A stretch of 64,000 bases of DNA, taken from the NCBI GenBank assembly GCA_037132075.1, contig JBAXPV010000017.1, forward strand, positions 21,627-85,626, given 5' to 3'. Positions 15,818 through 25,377 of the stretch are shown here, in pieces. Below the pieces are notes generated by a model, which was not told where the DNA came from, did no database searches, and saw nothing but the letters and a program-made list of their open reading frames with translations. Source of the stretch: JBAXPV01 sp037132075. Its GTDB lineage: Bacteria; Bacteroidota; Bacteroidia; Bacteroidales; CAIXZF01. The first letter of the stretch is position 1; every line of letters begins with the position of its first letter. Made by a program: the position numbers and the translations under genes.

Positions 15818-18800
15818 ATGAATTATGTTTCCATAAAAATTCACAATTTCTCCCTTAGGTGGTGTGGAATGCTTATTCTGTCATGCATTTCAGCTTTTTC
15901 TGTCATTGCCCAGAATAAAGCAAACTACAATTTAAATCAATGCTATATCCGTGAGAACAAAGGTCAAAGCACCTCACAAGCTTTGTTCATCGGCCAAACG
16001 CCTGCTGGTAATGTCTTCTTTTATAAGGATTCAGTGGTGATTCAGAAGATTAGCTGTAAGAATAACACTGAATCAGTTCTTGCTCCTGACAAGAAGTATC
16101 ATCAGCAGGAGACCCGCATGCAAAGAGATTGCTTTTCAATTACGAACGAGATCATTAAAATCCCTGGTCACAATAATCTGATGCTGGTCCCATCAGGAGC
16201 AGATGGCAGTAAAACAAACTACTTTGTTGGGAATGACCCCTCAATGTGGATTAAAGATTTGCCGAATTATAATGAGCTTGCCTATCATAACCTTTCAACA
16301 GGGGAGTCATTCAGAATCACCTGTGATTCTAAAGGAATTCAAATAAACCAGCAAAGTCAGAACAAAGGCAAACAGCTCACAGCTAATTTTTCGACAAATC
16401 CGCTGTTGTTGAGCTCAAGTTATGTAGGCGGGACAATTTATGATCAGATTAATGCGATCGACATTGATGAGCTGAAGAACATTTATTTGTGTGGCTTGAC
16501 GAAAAGCCTTGATTTTCCGCTTAGCAATCCAGCTTATGACACAAGCTTTGCCGGGGCAACCGATGGTGTCGTTTTAAAATTTGATTCTACGGGTAACAAC
16601 CTGATTTTCTCGACCTACCTCGGTGGATATATGCAGGATGTTTTGCGAAATATTCATGTGAAACCTTTTACGCACGAAGTAATTGTCTCAGGTTATACTG
16701 CCTCCCCGAATTATCCAACCACAGCATCATCTTACATGCCGGTTACCGGGGGCTTATCTGATGTTTGCCTAACATGTCTGAACAGCCTGGGAAACTCATT
16801 GATTTATTCGACTTATATTGGTGGTTCAAAAGAGGATCTCTTGTTTCATATGATTGTTGACTCTATAGGAAACACTTATTTATCCGGATCCACAGGTGGC
16901 AGTTTCCCTGTGACCACCGGGAGTTATCAAACTACTTACGGCGGTGGCCAATATGATCTGTTTCTATGTAAAGTGAATGCTTCTGGCAGTGGACTTATCT
17001 TTTCAACTTACATTGGAGGACCAAACCGTGAATATGGCGGCGAACTTACTATCGACAAGACAGGTAACTGCTACCTGGGATGTCTTACAAGCGGATCTTC
17101 ACCCATTACTCCGGGAGCTTATCGAACCAGCATGTCTACCACGCAGTCTTATTATCTCTGTAAACTTTCACCAAGCGGAAATTCATTGTTGTTCGGAACT
17201 TATTGTGGATGGGCGAATGACAGCCCTAGTACCTTGAGCGATTTGGCGGTTGACAGCAATGGCGTATACTGTATCGGACTTGCGGGATCTTCAGGATCTT
17301 TTGCAACGACAAGCGGAGTCTTTACCAACAGCCCCTCAATTGGCGGATGGCCAGGCCCCATTGCATTATTTAAAATGAGTACTCAGGGCGACAGTTTGCG
17401 CTTTGCTACCGTGATATATTATGGTGGTAGCGGAGGATGGAATTATGAACCCAGTCTTTGTGTCGTCCAGGATAAAATATTCTTTACGTATCTGATCTAT
17501 ACACCAGGTACGAATTGGTCCCCGATACAAGCCACCTTATGCGCTTTCGACAACACCTTTCCCCCTCCTGCCTCCGCAGGTGTGAATTCAAAAACCGCCA
17601 TTTTCGCTTTGAGTAAAAACGCCGATAAATTACTATACCTCAGCTATTTTGGCGGATCAAAACATAACGCAGTTCCTGCAATGTTGGTAAAAGACGACAT
17701 TGCCTACCTGGCCGGGTATACTGATTCACAGGATCTGCCTTTGACAAACAACTGTTTTGATTCAATCCCAGTTATCCCCGGCTCTAATTTCTATAAAGGC
17801 TTATTTGCCCGGATTAAAATAGAAATCAACCCCAAAGCGATGTTTGATATTCCTACGCATATCTGTACAAACAGCCCGCTTAATTTCCAAAACAATTCAC
17901 ACTGTAGCAATCACTTTTTATGGAAATTCGGGGACGGCGATACTTCGTCCTTGTCCTCCCCAAGCCATACCTATCATACACCCGGAAATTACACGATAAT
18001 CCTGATCGCCAACAATGACAACAGTTCTGATACCGTGACGAAAACAATAATCGTTCAGTCAATCTTTCAGAATCACCAGGATTCAATTTGTTCTGAAGAT
18101 TCTATCTTCCTTGCAGGTGCCTATCGTCACCTAGCAGGCATCTATATCGATTCACTTCATACCGCCAATGGCTGCGACAGCATCGTGCAAACAACATTAA
18201 GTCTGAACGCTTCACCGGAAAATAATCTGCCCACAGATACTGTCTTTTGCAGTGGGGATGAGTTCCAACTCAATGCAGGAAACCCCGGTTTTACCTACCA
18301 ATGGAATGATGGCTCCTCAGGGCAAAGTATTTTAATATTCGATTCGGGTACTTATTCACTTACCGTCACTTCTAACAAAGGTTGTAGCAAGTCATCATCA
18401 ACGAATGTTCAGAAAATACCACTTCCAACATCAAACCTGATCGCAAAAACGACGATTTGCCAGGGGAGCATTATGATTCTGAGCACAGACACCTGTCCCA
18501 ACTGCCACTATTTGTGGAATAATTCTAGCACAAATCCATCTATTACAATCTCACAATCAGGGATATACATAGTCACTGTTTCCAATGATTATTGCAGTAT
18601 TTCCGATTCCGCTTTGGTGGAAGATTGTGTCAGCTTGCAAATGCCCAATGTTTTTACACCAAACGGTGATGGCCACAACGATCTCTTTATTCCAGATTTT
18701 TTGAATGTCGACAAATTCGAACTTACTGTCTTCAACCGCTGGGGTGAACTTATCATTAAAACAACAGACATCACTAAGGGCTGGGACGGAACCAAACACA

Positions 18801-18913
18801 ACAAAAACTGCCCTGATGGCACTTACTTCTACATGCTTGAATATCAAGGCTTAGGGAATGGGAATATGCCTTTTAAAGCACGGATGCAGGGGACTGTTAC
18901 TTTGCTGAGATGA
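15818..18913 (+). CDS. Secreted SBBP-repeat and PKD protein with type B T9SS sorting domain
   Basis: About 1031 residues from ATG 15818 (ATG 15809 also possible) with a signal peptide ending near FSVIAQ. Roughly residues 170-650 are SBBP-type beta-propeller repeats (for example IYSTYIGGSKED, IFSTYIGGPNRE, each with DSxGNxYLxG). A PKD domain follows (FLWKFGDGDTSSLSSPSHTY), then Ig-like units. The C-terminus (MPNVFTPNGDGHNDLF, FNRWGELIIKT, GWDGT, PDGTYFYML) is the CHU_C/gliding type B sorting domain recognised by the type IX secretion system. It is therefore predicted to be exported to the cell surface; the ligand is unknown. Confidence 0.88.
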   Translation: MNYVSIKIHNFSLRWCGMLILSCISAFSVIAQNKANYNLNQCYIRENKGQSTSQALFIGQTPAGNVFFYKDSVVIQKISCKNNTESVLAPDKKYHQQETRMQRDCFSITNEIIKIPGHNNLMLVPSGADGSKTNYFVGNDPSMWIKDLPNYNELAYHNLSTGESFRITCDSKGIQINQQSQNKGKQLTANFSTNPLLLSSSYVGGTIYDQINAIDIDELKNIYLCGLTKSLDFPLSNPAYDTSFAGATDGVVLKFDSTGNNLIFSTYLGGYMQDVLRNIHVKPFTHEVIVSGYTASPNYPTTASSYMPVTGGLSDVCLTCLNSLGNSLIYSTYIGGSKEDLLFHMIVDSIGNTYLSGSTGGSFPVTTGSYQTTYGGGQYDLFLCKVNASGSGLIFSTYIGGPNREYGGELTIDKTGNCYLGCLTSGSSPITPGAYRTSMSTTQSYYLCKLSPSGNSLLFGTYCGWANDSPSTLSDLAVDSNGVYCIGLAGSSGSFATTSGVFTNSPSIGGWPGPIALFKMSTQGDSLRFATVIYYGGSGGWNYEPSLCVVQDKIFFTYLIYTPGTNWSPIQATLCAFDNTFPPPASAGVNSKTAIFALSKNADKLLYLSYFGGSKHNAVPAMLVKDDIAYLAGYTDSQDLPLTNNCFDSIPVIPGSNFYKGLFARIKIEINPKAMFDIPTHICTNSPLNFQNNSHCSNHFLWKFGDGDTSSLSSPSHTYHTPGNYTIILIANNDNSSDTVTKTIIVQSIFQNHQDSICSEDSIFLAGAYRHLAGIYIDSLHTANGCDSIVQTTLSLNASPENNLPTDTVFCSGDEFQLNAGNPGFTYQWNDGSSGQSILIFDSGTYSLTVTSNKGCSKSSSTNVQKIPLPTSNLIAKTTICQGSIMILSTDTCPNCHYLWNNSSTNPSITISQSGIYIVTVSNDYCSISDSALVEDCVSLQMPNVFTPNGDGHNDLFIPDFLNVDKFELTVFNRWGELIIKTTDITKGWDGTKHNKNCPDGTYFYMLEYQGLGNGNMPFKARMQGTVTLLR

Positions 18914-18936
18914 ATTGACTGGGCGACGAGGCAAAT

Positions 18937-18957
18937 TCTACTAACTACTAACTAACT
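18937..18957. repeat. CTAACTA-word repeat overlapping the parE stop codon
   Basis: The 14-base word CTAACTACTAACTA (18941-18954) is identical to 50286-50299 and to the reverse complement of 50185-50198. Here it spans the parE stop codon (18948-18950, TAG on the minus strand) in the convergent junction with the SBBP protein gene. No second arm is visible nearby. Confidence 0.7.
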
Positions 18958-20801
18958 TCTTCCTCCTCCACCAAATCAGCTTCAACCCTCAGGTTGTCAA
19001 TGATAAAATTCTGGCGATCAGGTGTGTTTTTGCCCATATAAAAAGACAGGATATCGGAAATAAGCATGTCCTTTTTCATAATGACAGGATCGAGGCGAAT
19101 GCTTGGCCCGATGAAATGCTTAAACTCGTCCGGAGAAATCTCTCCCAATCCTTTGAATCGGGTAATTTCAGGCTTGGTCCCGAGTTCATTCATAGCGGCT
19201 TGCTTCTCTTCAGGGCTATAGCAATAGATCGTCTTTTGCTTGTTTCTGACCCTAAAAAGCGGTGTCTGCAGAATATATACATGCCCGGTTTTAACAAGGT
19301 CGGGATAAAACTGAAGAAAAAAGGTCATCAACAAAAGGCGGATATGCATGCCATCGACATCAGCATCTGTTGCAACCACTACGTTGTTGTATCTGAGATT
19401 GTCATAATCGTCTTCAATATTCAATGCAGCCTGAAGCAAGTTAAACTCTTCGTTTTCATAAACTACCTTTTTGCTGGCTCCGTATACGTTCATGGGTTTC
19501 CCTTTCAGACTGAACACTGCCTGGGTTTGCACATCACGTGATTTGGTGATACTTCCGCTTGCCGAATCACCCTCGGTAATAAAAAGCGTAGATTCAATGG
19601 CTCTCTCGTGTTTATCTGTATAGTGAATCTTACAGTCGCGAAGCTTTTTGTTATGCAGGCTGGCTTTTTTGACGCTGTCTTTCGCCAGTTTTTTAATGTT
19701 GGCTAGGTCTTTACGCTCTTTCTCCGACTGTAAGATCTTACGATACAAGGCATCAGCTGTGTCAGGGTTAATATGCAGGTAATTGTCAAGGTTTCGCTTG
19801 ACAATATCCATGATAAAATTCCGAACACTGGGTCCCTCCGGATACATTTGTTGCGAACCAAGTTTTGTCTTGGTCTGCGACTCAAAAACGGGCTCCTGGA
19901 CCTTGATACTAACAGCAGCAATAATTCCTTCGCGAATGTCGCCGGGCTCGAAGTCTTTTTTATAAAACTCGCGAACTGCTTTTACTATTGCTTCACGAAA
20001 AGCTGCCTGGTGCGTTCCGCCCTGTGTGGTATGCTGCCCATTGACAAAGGAGTAATACTCTTCGCCATAACTCTTTTCACTATGGGTAAAGGCGATCTCA
20101 AGATCCCCTTCTTTGATGTGGATGATCGGATACAGGATTGGACCATTGATGTTGGTCTCAAGCAGGTCCATCAATCCATTTTTCGAATAATATCTTTGTC
20201 CGTTGAAAATGATGCTAAGACCCGGATTCAGGTATGCATAATTCCACAAGAGTTTTTCAATATGTTCGCTTAAAAAATGATAATTCCCAAAAATTTTCTC
20301 ATCCGGACGGAAAGTGATGAGGGTCCCGGTCTTTAAATCACAGCTTTCTTCTGCAGCCTCGTGTGTCAGGTCTCCTCCTTCAAATTCAACGACTTTTGTT
20401 TGATTGTCACGAACCGACTGGACCCTAAAATAAGAAGACAGCGCATTAACGGCCTTGGCTCCTACCCCATTCAATCCCACTACTTTTTTGAATACCTTGG
20501 AATCGTATTTCGCACCGGTATTGATACGCGCCACGCAGTCGATCACTTTCCCTAGCGGAATTCCTCGTCCATAGTCACGAACAGTAACGGTCTGCTCTTT
20601 AATAGTCACCTCAATGTTCCGTCCGCCTCCCATGGTAAATTCATCGACAGCATTGTCAAGAATCTCTTTCAGAAGGACATAGACCCCGTCATCATGGGAA
20701 GCGCCATCGCCCAGCTTTCCAATATACATGCCCGGGCGCATACGGATATGCTCTCTCCAGTCAAGCGACCGGATACTCTCATCGGAATAAACTTCTGACA
20801 T
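18948..20801 (-). CDS. parE: DNA topoisomerase IV subunit B
   Basis: 617 residues with a GHKL ATPase domain (EILDNAVDEF, VRDYGRGIPLGK, VGLNGVGAKAVNALS, a late QTK loop in ESQTKTKLG) and a Toprim domain (TLFITEGDSASGSI, VVATDADVDGMHIRLLL, RFKGLGEI). The short length and HTTQGGTHQAAFREA suit the Bacteroidota ParE/GyrB-paralogue used in topoisomerase IV, which decatenates chromosomes with ParC. No parC is adjacent in the window. It has its own TATCTTTG promoter element 20 bases upstream. The last codons (VEEEEVS) run into a low-complexity repeat. Confidence 0.9.
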   Translation of the reverse strand: MSEVYSDESIRSLDWREHIRMRPGMYIGKLGDGASHDDGVYVLLKEILDNAVDEFTMGGGRNIEVTIKEQTVTVRDYGRGIPLGKVIDCVARINTGAKYDSKVFKKVVGLNGVGAKAVNALSSYFRVQSVRDNQTKVVEFEGGDLTHEAAEESCDLKTGTLITFRPDEKIFGNYHFLSEHIEKLLWNYAYLNPGLSIIFNGQRYYSKNGLMDLLETNINGPILYPIIHIKEGDLEIAFTHSEKSYGEEYYSFVNGQHTTQGGTHQAAFREAIVKAVREFYKKDFEPGDIREGIIAAVSIKVQEPVFESQTKTKLGSQQMYPEGPSVRNFIMDIVKRNLDNYLHINPDTADALYRKILQSEKERKDLANIKKLAKDSVKKASLHNKKLRDCKIHYTDKHERAIESTLFITEGDSASGSITKSRDVQTQAVFSLKGKPMNVYGASKKVVYENEEFNLLQAALNIEDDYDNLRYNNVVVATDADVDGMHIRLLLMTFFLQFYPDLVKTGHVYILQTPLFRVRNKQKTIYCYSPEEKQAAMNELGTKPEITRFKGLGEISPDEFKHFIGPSIRLDPVIMKKDMLISDILSFYMGKNTPDRQNFIIDNLRVEADLVEEEEVS

Positions 20802-20820
20802 TCTTATCTCAAATTTAGTG

Positions 20821-20828
20821 CAAAGATA
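20821..20828 (-). promoter_or_regulatory. Bacteroidota -7 element for parE (TATCTTTG)
   Basis: Minus-strand TATCTTTG, 20 bases before the parE ATG. With the identical plus-strand element at 20872 it forms a divergent pair in a short intergenic region, implying a very short parE leader. Confidence 0.6.
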
Positions 20829-20871
20829 AGGCCTTCGGCAAAACAGATGCTATCAGGCCCGCCAATGTTCA

Positions 20872-20879
20872 TATCTTTG
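20872..20879 (+). promoter_or_regulatory. Bacteroidota -7 element (TATCTTTG)
   Basis: Plus-strand TATCTTTG, 28 bases before ATG 20907 of the methyltransferase gene. It rules out the longer reading beginning at 20847. Confidence 0.6.
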
Positions 20880-20906
20880 CATAACACATTCCTGGAAAAA
20901 CAATCT

Positions 20907-21716
20907 ATGAATAAATGGAAGAAAGCCTTGAAAGCCATTGGGCTCATCCTGAAAAACCCCTGGCTTCTGAACAAAATCCTTGACGACACCATCTGGGAAG
21001 ATTATGTCATAAAACAATACTCCATCGCCAAAGGATTTCCTGTAATTAAACCTGAACAGCTAGGACTTGCCGATCCTGATACTGTTTACCCCTATGCATT
21101 TCTCGACGGAGGCTCCCTCCCAACCGACCTCTCATTACTCAATAGTCTTGCTCAGAAAATTGCTGACTGTTGTTATTTTGAGATAGGCACCTGGCGCGGG
21201 GAAAGCGTCGCTAATGTAGCTCGTTTTGCAAAAGATTGCTATACGCTGGACCTTACACCTGAGCAATTAAGGCTGTTAGGCAGGGATGAAGCCTATATCA
21301 AAGCCCAGGCTGAGCTATCCAGGCATCTGAAAAATGTGACACATTTGCTGGGTGACACCAAGACCTTTGACTTTTCTAAGTTTCATAAGAATTTTAATTT
21401 AATATTTATCGACGGGGACCATCATTATGAAATGGTAAAACATGACACTGAGAAGGTCATCAATCATCTTTATTCAGAAAACACCATCATTGTTTGGCAC
21501 GATTATGCCATTAACCCGGAGCAGGTCCGCTTTGAAGTGATGGCTGGGATTTTAGATGGCTTGCCCAAGAAAAAATATGAATTATTATATCATGTTGAGC
21601 ACACCAAATGTGCGATTCTCTTTCCAAAGAATCTTAAGGGAAAAAGCCTGAGCTTCCCAATGGAGATAAAGGATGTCTATGAAGTTCAGCTTAAGAAAAA
21701 GGCATTAAGTTCGTAA
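20907..21716 (+). CDS. Class I SAM-dependent methyltransferase (Methyltransf_24 type)
   Basis: 269 residues from ATG 20907. After a basic helical N-terminus it shows YFEIGTWRGESVANVARFAK, the SAM-binding glycine motif, and FNLIFIDGDHHYEMVKHD, the acidic motif with the DGxHxY signature of the Methyltransf_24 family. A late IVWHDYA matches the family's metal or substrate site. Such proteins often modify sugars or small molecules in glycan clusters; the substrate is unknown here. It faces the flippase and glycosyltransferase genes on the opposite strand, consistent with but not proof of a glycan role. Confidence 0.78.
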   Translation: MNKWKKALKAIGLILKNPWLLNKILDDTIWEDYVIKQYSIAKGFPVIKPEQLGLADPDTVYPYAFLDGGSLPTDLSLLNSLAQKIADCCYFEIGTWRGESVANVARFAKDCYTLDLTPEQLRLLGRDEAYIKAQAELSRHLKNVTHLLGDTKTFDFSKFHKNFNLIFIDGDHHYEMVKHDTEKVINHLYSENTIIVWHDYAINPEQVRFEVMAGILDGLPKKKYELLYHVEHTKCAILFPKNLKGKSLSFPMEIKDVYEVQLKKKALSS

Positions 21717-21760
21717 GGACTTACTTTACATACTATATATATAAGTTTTTCTATGCACCG

Positions 21761-21804
21761 CATCTCCCAACCCCTTCTCCTTCAGGAAAAGAGGTCGGGA
21801 GATG
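21761..21804. terminator. Hairpin between convergent methyltransferase and flippase genes
   Basis: CATCTCCC (21761-21768) pairs with GGGAGATG (21797-21804), and an inner CTTCTCC pairs with GGAAAAG with one mismatch around TTCA. It lies between convergent genes and probably ends transcription. No clean T-tract follows on the plus strand, so it could instead be a repetitive palindrome. Confidence 0.5.
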
Positions 21805-21820
21805 AGACCCAAACAAATCC

Positions 21821-23080
21821 CTAAAGAAAAAGCTTCTTCACCTCAGCCCTGAAAAAAGCAATATCAGAACCTCTGATCAATAAACTCCTCAGCTTCTCCC
21901 CTGTTTGTCTGAAAAATAAAATCATCTGAAAAACAAGCATTACGGTATAGGAAACCGAGGCAGTTACTCCTGCTCCTACCAATCCATAACGTGGAATTAG
22001 AATAAACCCTAAACCCGAAGTAAAGACCAATCCGAGCATCGATGCCCACATATTATAAATCGGCTTCCCCAGGCCAGCGAAATAATGGCTGAACATCATT
22101 GAAACCGCATTCGACAAAATCCCCACGGCCAGGCACGAAATGACAAGGCGCGTTTCGTTAAAGTCTTTACCGAAAAATGCAAAGAAAGAGTCAGGTATAC
22201 ATAACATACACAACAACATTGCCAGGGTCACGACAAAAGTGAACTTCGCAAGTTGTAATGTAAGATGAGCCGCATAAACCTTGTCGTTGGCGTTGGCGAT
22301 CCGCGTATATTGTATGGTCGCCACGGATCGTCCCACGATCCAGGTACCTTCCGATAACTGATTTCCGAAATGGAACATCCCGGTAAAGCTTCGTCCAAAG
22401 AAAGAGTTGAGAAAATAATAACTCATTCGGTAATTCAGCACTTGTGCGATATAAGCAAGTTGATTCACCAGTCCCAGTTTAAAGATCTGCCGGATCACCT
22501 CATCAATTCCAATCTTGTTAAATGACTTCATCAAAGGAATCAGCAATAGGAAAGTAACCAGGAAGATAATGCCATAGGAAAGGTAAAGCGACAAAAGGAA
22601 AGAAGAGACTCCCGCCTTTCCCAGCCACAGAAAGAGTATCAAGAGCGCTGAAGCCTGAACTCCATACTGAACAAGGTTAAGGATATTAAAGACTTTGATT
22701 CTTTCCTTTCCCAAAAGGATATTCAGATGAACCTGGGAAAAGGAAAACAACAAGGAAAGAATGATCACATCCCAATGGTAAGGTGCCGGAACGAGGTTCA
22801 CAAAATAAAAAAGGAGGCGAAAAAACAAAGCCACAAGAATAGCCCACACATAACCCGGGATCAACAAATGGACTGCATCAACACGTGAAGACAGGAAAAC
22901 CATTCCCGAACCTCCGACGATATTATTGACAACCAGGATCAGGGTGATTCCCAGAACGATAAAGCTGGTATCTCCTAAGCCGCTTGCGCCCAGATAATGA
23001 GCATTTAAAAAAAGAATAAGAAAACTAAGTAATGCGATAATAAGCCTTGACCCGGTGGTGGCTAATATCTTCCTGAACAT
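21821..23080 (-). CDS. Polysaccharide flippase (Wzx/MATE-like)
   Basis: 419 residues, almost wholly hydrophobic, with about 12 predicted membrane segments. It starts FRKILATTGSRLIIALLSFLILFLNAHYLGASGLGDTSFI, the opening typical of oligosaccharide/lipid-II-type flippases of the MOP superfamily. It probably moves lipid-linked glycan across the inner membrane. Its first base coincides with the last base of the upstream glycosyltransferase gene, so the pair is translationally coupled. The exact glycan (O-antigen, capsule, other) is unknown, and no polymerase or ligase gene is nearby. Confidence 0.8.
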   Translation of the reverse strand: MFRKILATTGSRLIIALLSFLILFLNAHYLGASGLGDTSFIVLGITLILVVNNIVGGSGMVFLSSRVDAVHLLIPGYVWAILVALFFRLLFYFVNLVPAPYHWDVIILSLLFSFSQVHLNILLGKERIKVFNILNLVQYGVQASALLILFLWLGKAGVSSFLLSLYLSYGIIFLVTFLLLIPLMKSFNKIGIDEVIRQIFKLGLVNQLAYIAQVLNYRMSYYFLNSFFGRSFTGMFHFGNQLSEGTWIVGRSVATIQYTRIANANDKVYAAHLTLQLAKFTFVVTLAMLLCMLCIPDSFFAFFGKDFNETRLVISCLAVGILSNAVSMMFSHYFAGLGKPIYNMWASMLGLVFTSGLGFILIPRYGLVGAGVTASVSYTVMLVFQMILFFRQTGEKLRSLLIRGSDIAFFRAEVKKLFL

Positions 23081-24255
23081 CAGGCCTTGTGATTAAGACA
23101 AGTATTGTAGAATTCTTTCCAGGCATTCCCGATAATTTCTTCATTAAAAAGCCCCTGGATGTGTTCCTGCATTTTATGGGGCTTATAAACGCTGTAATGC
23201 TTGATCATGTCTTCCAGGGCAAACACCAGTGATTCCTCGTCGTCAGTATCGATTACAACGCCACAATCGTTGTTTACAAAGGCCTCAGGTCCACCGCTTT
23301 TTGTCACCACTACAGGCTTCCCGCAGGCAAGTGCTTCAGCACTAACCACCGAAAAGGTCTCAACACGACTGTTCACAAGCATAAAATCAATCGACGGCAG
23401 CAAGTCTAAAACATATTGATTGGACTGTCGACCATGAAAATTCACTTTATCGGTGAGTTCTAATTTTATAGTGAGATTTTTGAGGCTTTCTTCATCATGA
23501 CCACCTCCTACAATGTGAAAATCAAAGTCAAAGCCTAAGCTTGTGAGCTCTTTCATTGCGTACAGGCTCCCTGAAATGTTCTTGTTTCTATCAGCCAGGT
23601 CAGCCACAGTAAGAATGACGGCCTTTCCATGGGTCTTAGGAGGTTTCGGTATAGGAAAGTTATCGATCACATTAGGAATGACCACTGTGTTCGGATGTAT
23701 GAGCTCTTGTTTATTCATGGACTCCTGGAGGCGTGCTGACACTACGCCTAAGCCGCTGGATCTCCTTAAACATAAGCGACAGAGATAGCGATATATGAAA
23801 GACTTCTGGCTGTATACACCAGAAGCATAACCTGTCCAATGCTCGGTAATCACATAGGGGATTCCATTGAATACCTTTAATAGTAATGCCATTAGTCCTG
23901 GTCTTAAAAGCACATGAACATTGACTAATGCAGGTTTCCCATGATCTCTCTTTACTGATTCCCAGGCCAAACGAAAGCCTTTGTAATAGTTTCTGATGTT
24001 CTTCAGCTTTCCACCAAAGCCCTTATTTCTTAATTTATGATAATGAACCACATATTCATCGATACCCTGGTTCGATTTAAATGACACCTCTGGTTGCCTC
24101 ACTTTATAATCAACGCCATCAACATAAATTACGACATTTTGAAAATAAGGCAGACTTGACCTGATATGTTTCTGTGTAAATACACCAAACTGTTCATCAT
24201 CATCAGATGGATACCAATGCGGAAGGTGAAGTATATATGTATTCTCGGTTGTCAA
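23080..24255 (-). CDS. Glycosyltransferase family 4 (GT-B fold)
   Basis: 391 residues. It begins TTENTYILHLPHWYPSDDDEQFGVF, like bacterial sugar transferases that act on lipid carriers. An EHWTGY segment and PNVIDNF precede the C-terminal nucleotide-sugar domain, with HGRQSNQYVLDLLPSIDFML and the E-x7-E type motif ETFSVVSAEALACGKPVV. It probably transfers a hexose onto a growing surface glycan at the cytoplasmic membrane; donor and acceptor cannot be read. It is coupled to the flippase and follows the NadR-type kinase gene by 19 bases. Confidence 0.85.
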   Translation of the reverse strand: MTTENTYILHLPHWYPSDDDEQFGVFTQKHIRSSLPYFQNVVIYVDGVDYKVRQPEVSFKSNQGIDEYVVHYHKLRNKGFGGKLKNIRNYYKGFRLAWESVKRDHGKPALVNVHVLLRPGLMALLLKVFNGIPYVITEHWTGYASGVYSQKSFIYRYLCRLCLRRSSGLGVVSARLQESMNKQELIHPNTVVIPNVIDNFPIPKPPKTHGKAVILTVADLADRNKNISGSLYAMKELTSLGFDFDFHIVGGGHDEESLKNLTIKLELTDKVNFHGRQSNQYVLDLLPSIDFMLVNSRVETFSVVSAEALACGKPVVVTKSGGPEAFVNNDCGVVIDTDDEESLVFALEDMIKHYSVYKPHKMQEHIQGLFNEEIIGNAWKEFYNTCLNHKA

Positions 24256-24274
24256 GTTCTTTTCTTGATTTTAA

Positions 24275-24793
24275 TTAGATTTTGAAGCTTTGAGAGAGAA
24301 GACTGATGGCACAATTTTTTCTATCTTGTCGTTGCCCACTCACGATACCATATGGCAAATCCCTTTTAGTCAGCTCATTAACATATAGATTAAACAGATA
24401 TTCTCTTAAGTTAGGATGTTCTCTTAAAGGATCAGGTTCCCATGGAAGATCGATATTGCAAAGTAAGTAATAATCGTGTGGATTATGTTCAATTTCATTT
24501 AAGATCCATGAATCACATCGGCCGAAGGTATGTTCTGACCATATTTTAGTCACAACAGCCTCTGTATCACAGAATAAGAATTTCTCTGCTTTGACACTCG
24601 CATTTATCTCATACAGTCGTTGACCCTGTGCAATCAAAAGAATATCGTCATAAATATAAGGTCTTTTCAATTCTGCCAGAAAAACTCTTGCATATTCGCT
24701 TGCAAATGTAGTATGAAAATGCATTGAAAGTTGTTCTGCAAGCCAGGATTTCCCAGTTGATTCAGGTCCTGTAATGGCAATTCGTTTTATCAT
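24275..24793 (-). CDS. NadR C-terminal-type nicotinamide riboside kinase
   Basis: 172 residues starting IKRIAITGPESTGKSWLAEQL, the P-loop of the NadR kinase domain, followed by ASEYARVFL and CDTEAVVTKIW, both characteristic of this family, and LPWEPDPLREHPNLRE in the lid. It lacks the NMN adenylyltransferase and repressor domains of enteric NadR, so it is a stand-alone kinase that should phosphorylate nicotinamide riboside to NMN. The start codon overlaps the pnuC stop in an ATGA arrangement. With PnuC it makes a two-gene uptake-and-capture module for NAD. Confidence 0.85.
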   Translation of the reverse strand: MIKRIAITGPESTGKSWLAEQLSMHFHTTFASEYARVFLAELKRPYIYDDILLIAQGQRLYEINASVKAEKFLFCDTEAVVTKIWSEHTFGRCDSWILNEIEHNPHDYYLLCNIDLPWEPDPLREHPNLREYLFNLYVNELTKRDLPYGIVSGQRQDRKNCAISLLSQSFKI

Positions 24794-25356
24794 GCAACAT
24801 TTTCTTTCTTAAGCCGGCGATGCCATTCGACATAACCAGCAATTGCGAGTGCAAAGAAAACAAGATATTGCACAGCAGAAAGCTTTAAATTTTTATTAAA
24901 AAATAGAAATATACAGAAAAAATCCCCTATTATCCACAGGATCCAATTTTCAATCTTTTTCACGGCCATCAGGTACATGGCTACAATAAATATTGCCGTG
25001 GTAACGGAATCCCAAAAAGGGACTGAACTATCTGTATATTTGATAAGTACAAGATAAATCACCCATGAAAAAACAACAATGAGAAAGACAATGAGAATCC
25101 AATATTCTGGTTTGAACCTACTGATTGGAATATGCTCTTTTGTTTGTTTATTTGTCTTTGCCCAAACGATCCATCCATATAGACTCATCAGGAAATAAAA
25201 CGCATTGATGCCCATGTCGGCATACAGACCAGCATAATAACACAGATAAACATAGAGTAAAACGCTGATAATACCGACTGGGTATACGAGAATATTCTCC
25301 TTACGGGCAAACCAGACACTGAGAAGTCCTGTTGCGACAGCTATGGCTTCTATCAT
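24790..25356 (-). CDS. pnuC: Nicotinamide riboside transporter PnuC
   Basis: 188 residues with about seven hydrophobic segments. EAIAVATGLLSVWFARKENI, YYAGLYADMGINAFYF and LYGWIVWAK match the conserved helices of PnuC. PnuC lets nicotinamide riboside enter by facilitated diffusion; the linked kinase traps it as NMN. It overlaps the kinase gene by 4 bases and follows the CpxP-like gene by 21 bases, so it may be read together with the ECF sigma operon. Confidence 0.9.
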   Translation of the reverse strand: MIEAIAVATGLLSVWFARKENILVYPVGIISVLLYVYLCYYAGLYADMGINAFYFLMSLYGWIVWAKTNKQTKEHIPISRFKPEYWILIVFLIVVFSWVIYLVLIKYTDSSVPFWDSVTTAIFIVAMYLMAVKKIENWILWIIGDFFCIFLFFNKNLKLSAVQYLVFFALAIAGYVEWHRRLKKENVA

Positions 25357-25377
25357 CCAAACAAAGAAGTCAGAGAA

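Noticed and set aside
24275..24793. Bifunctional NadR regulator
   Set aside because: At 172 residues it has only the kinase domain; the helix-turn-helix and adenylyltransferase domains are missing.
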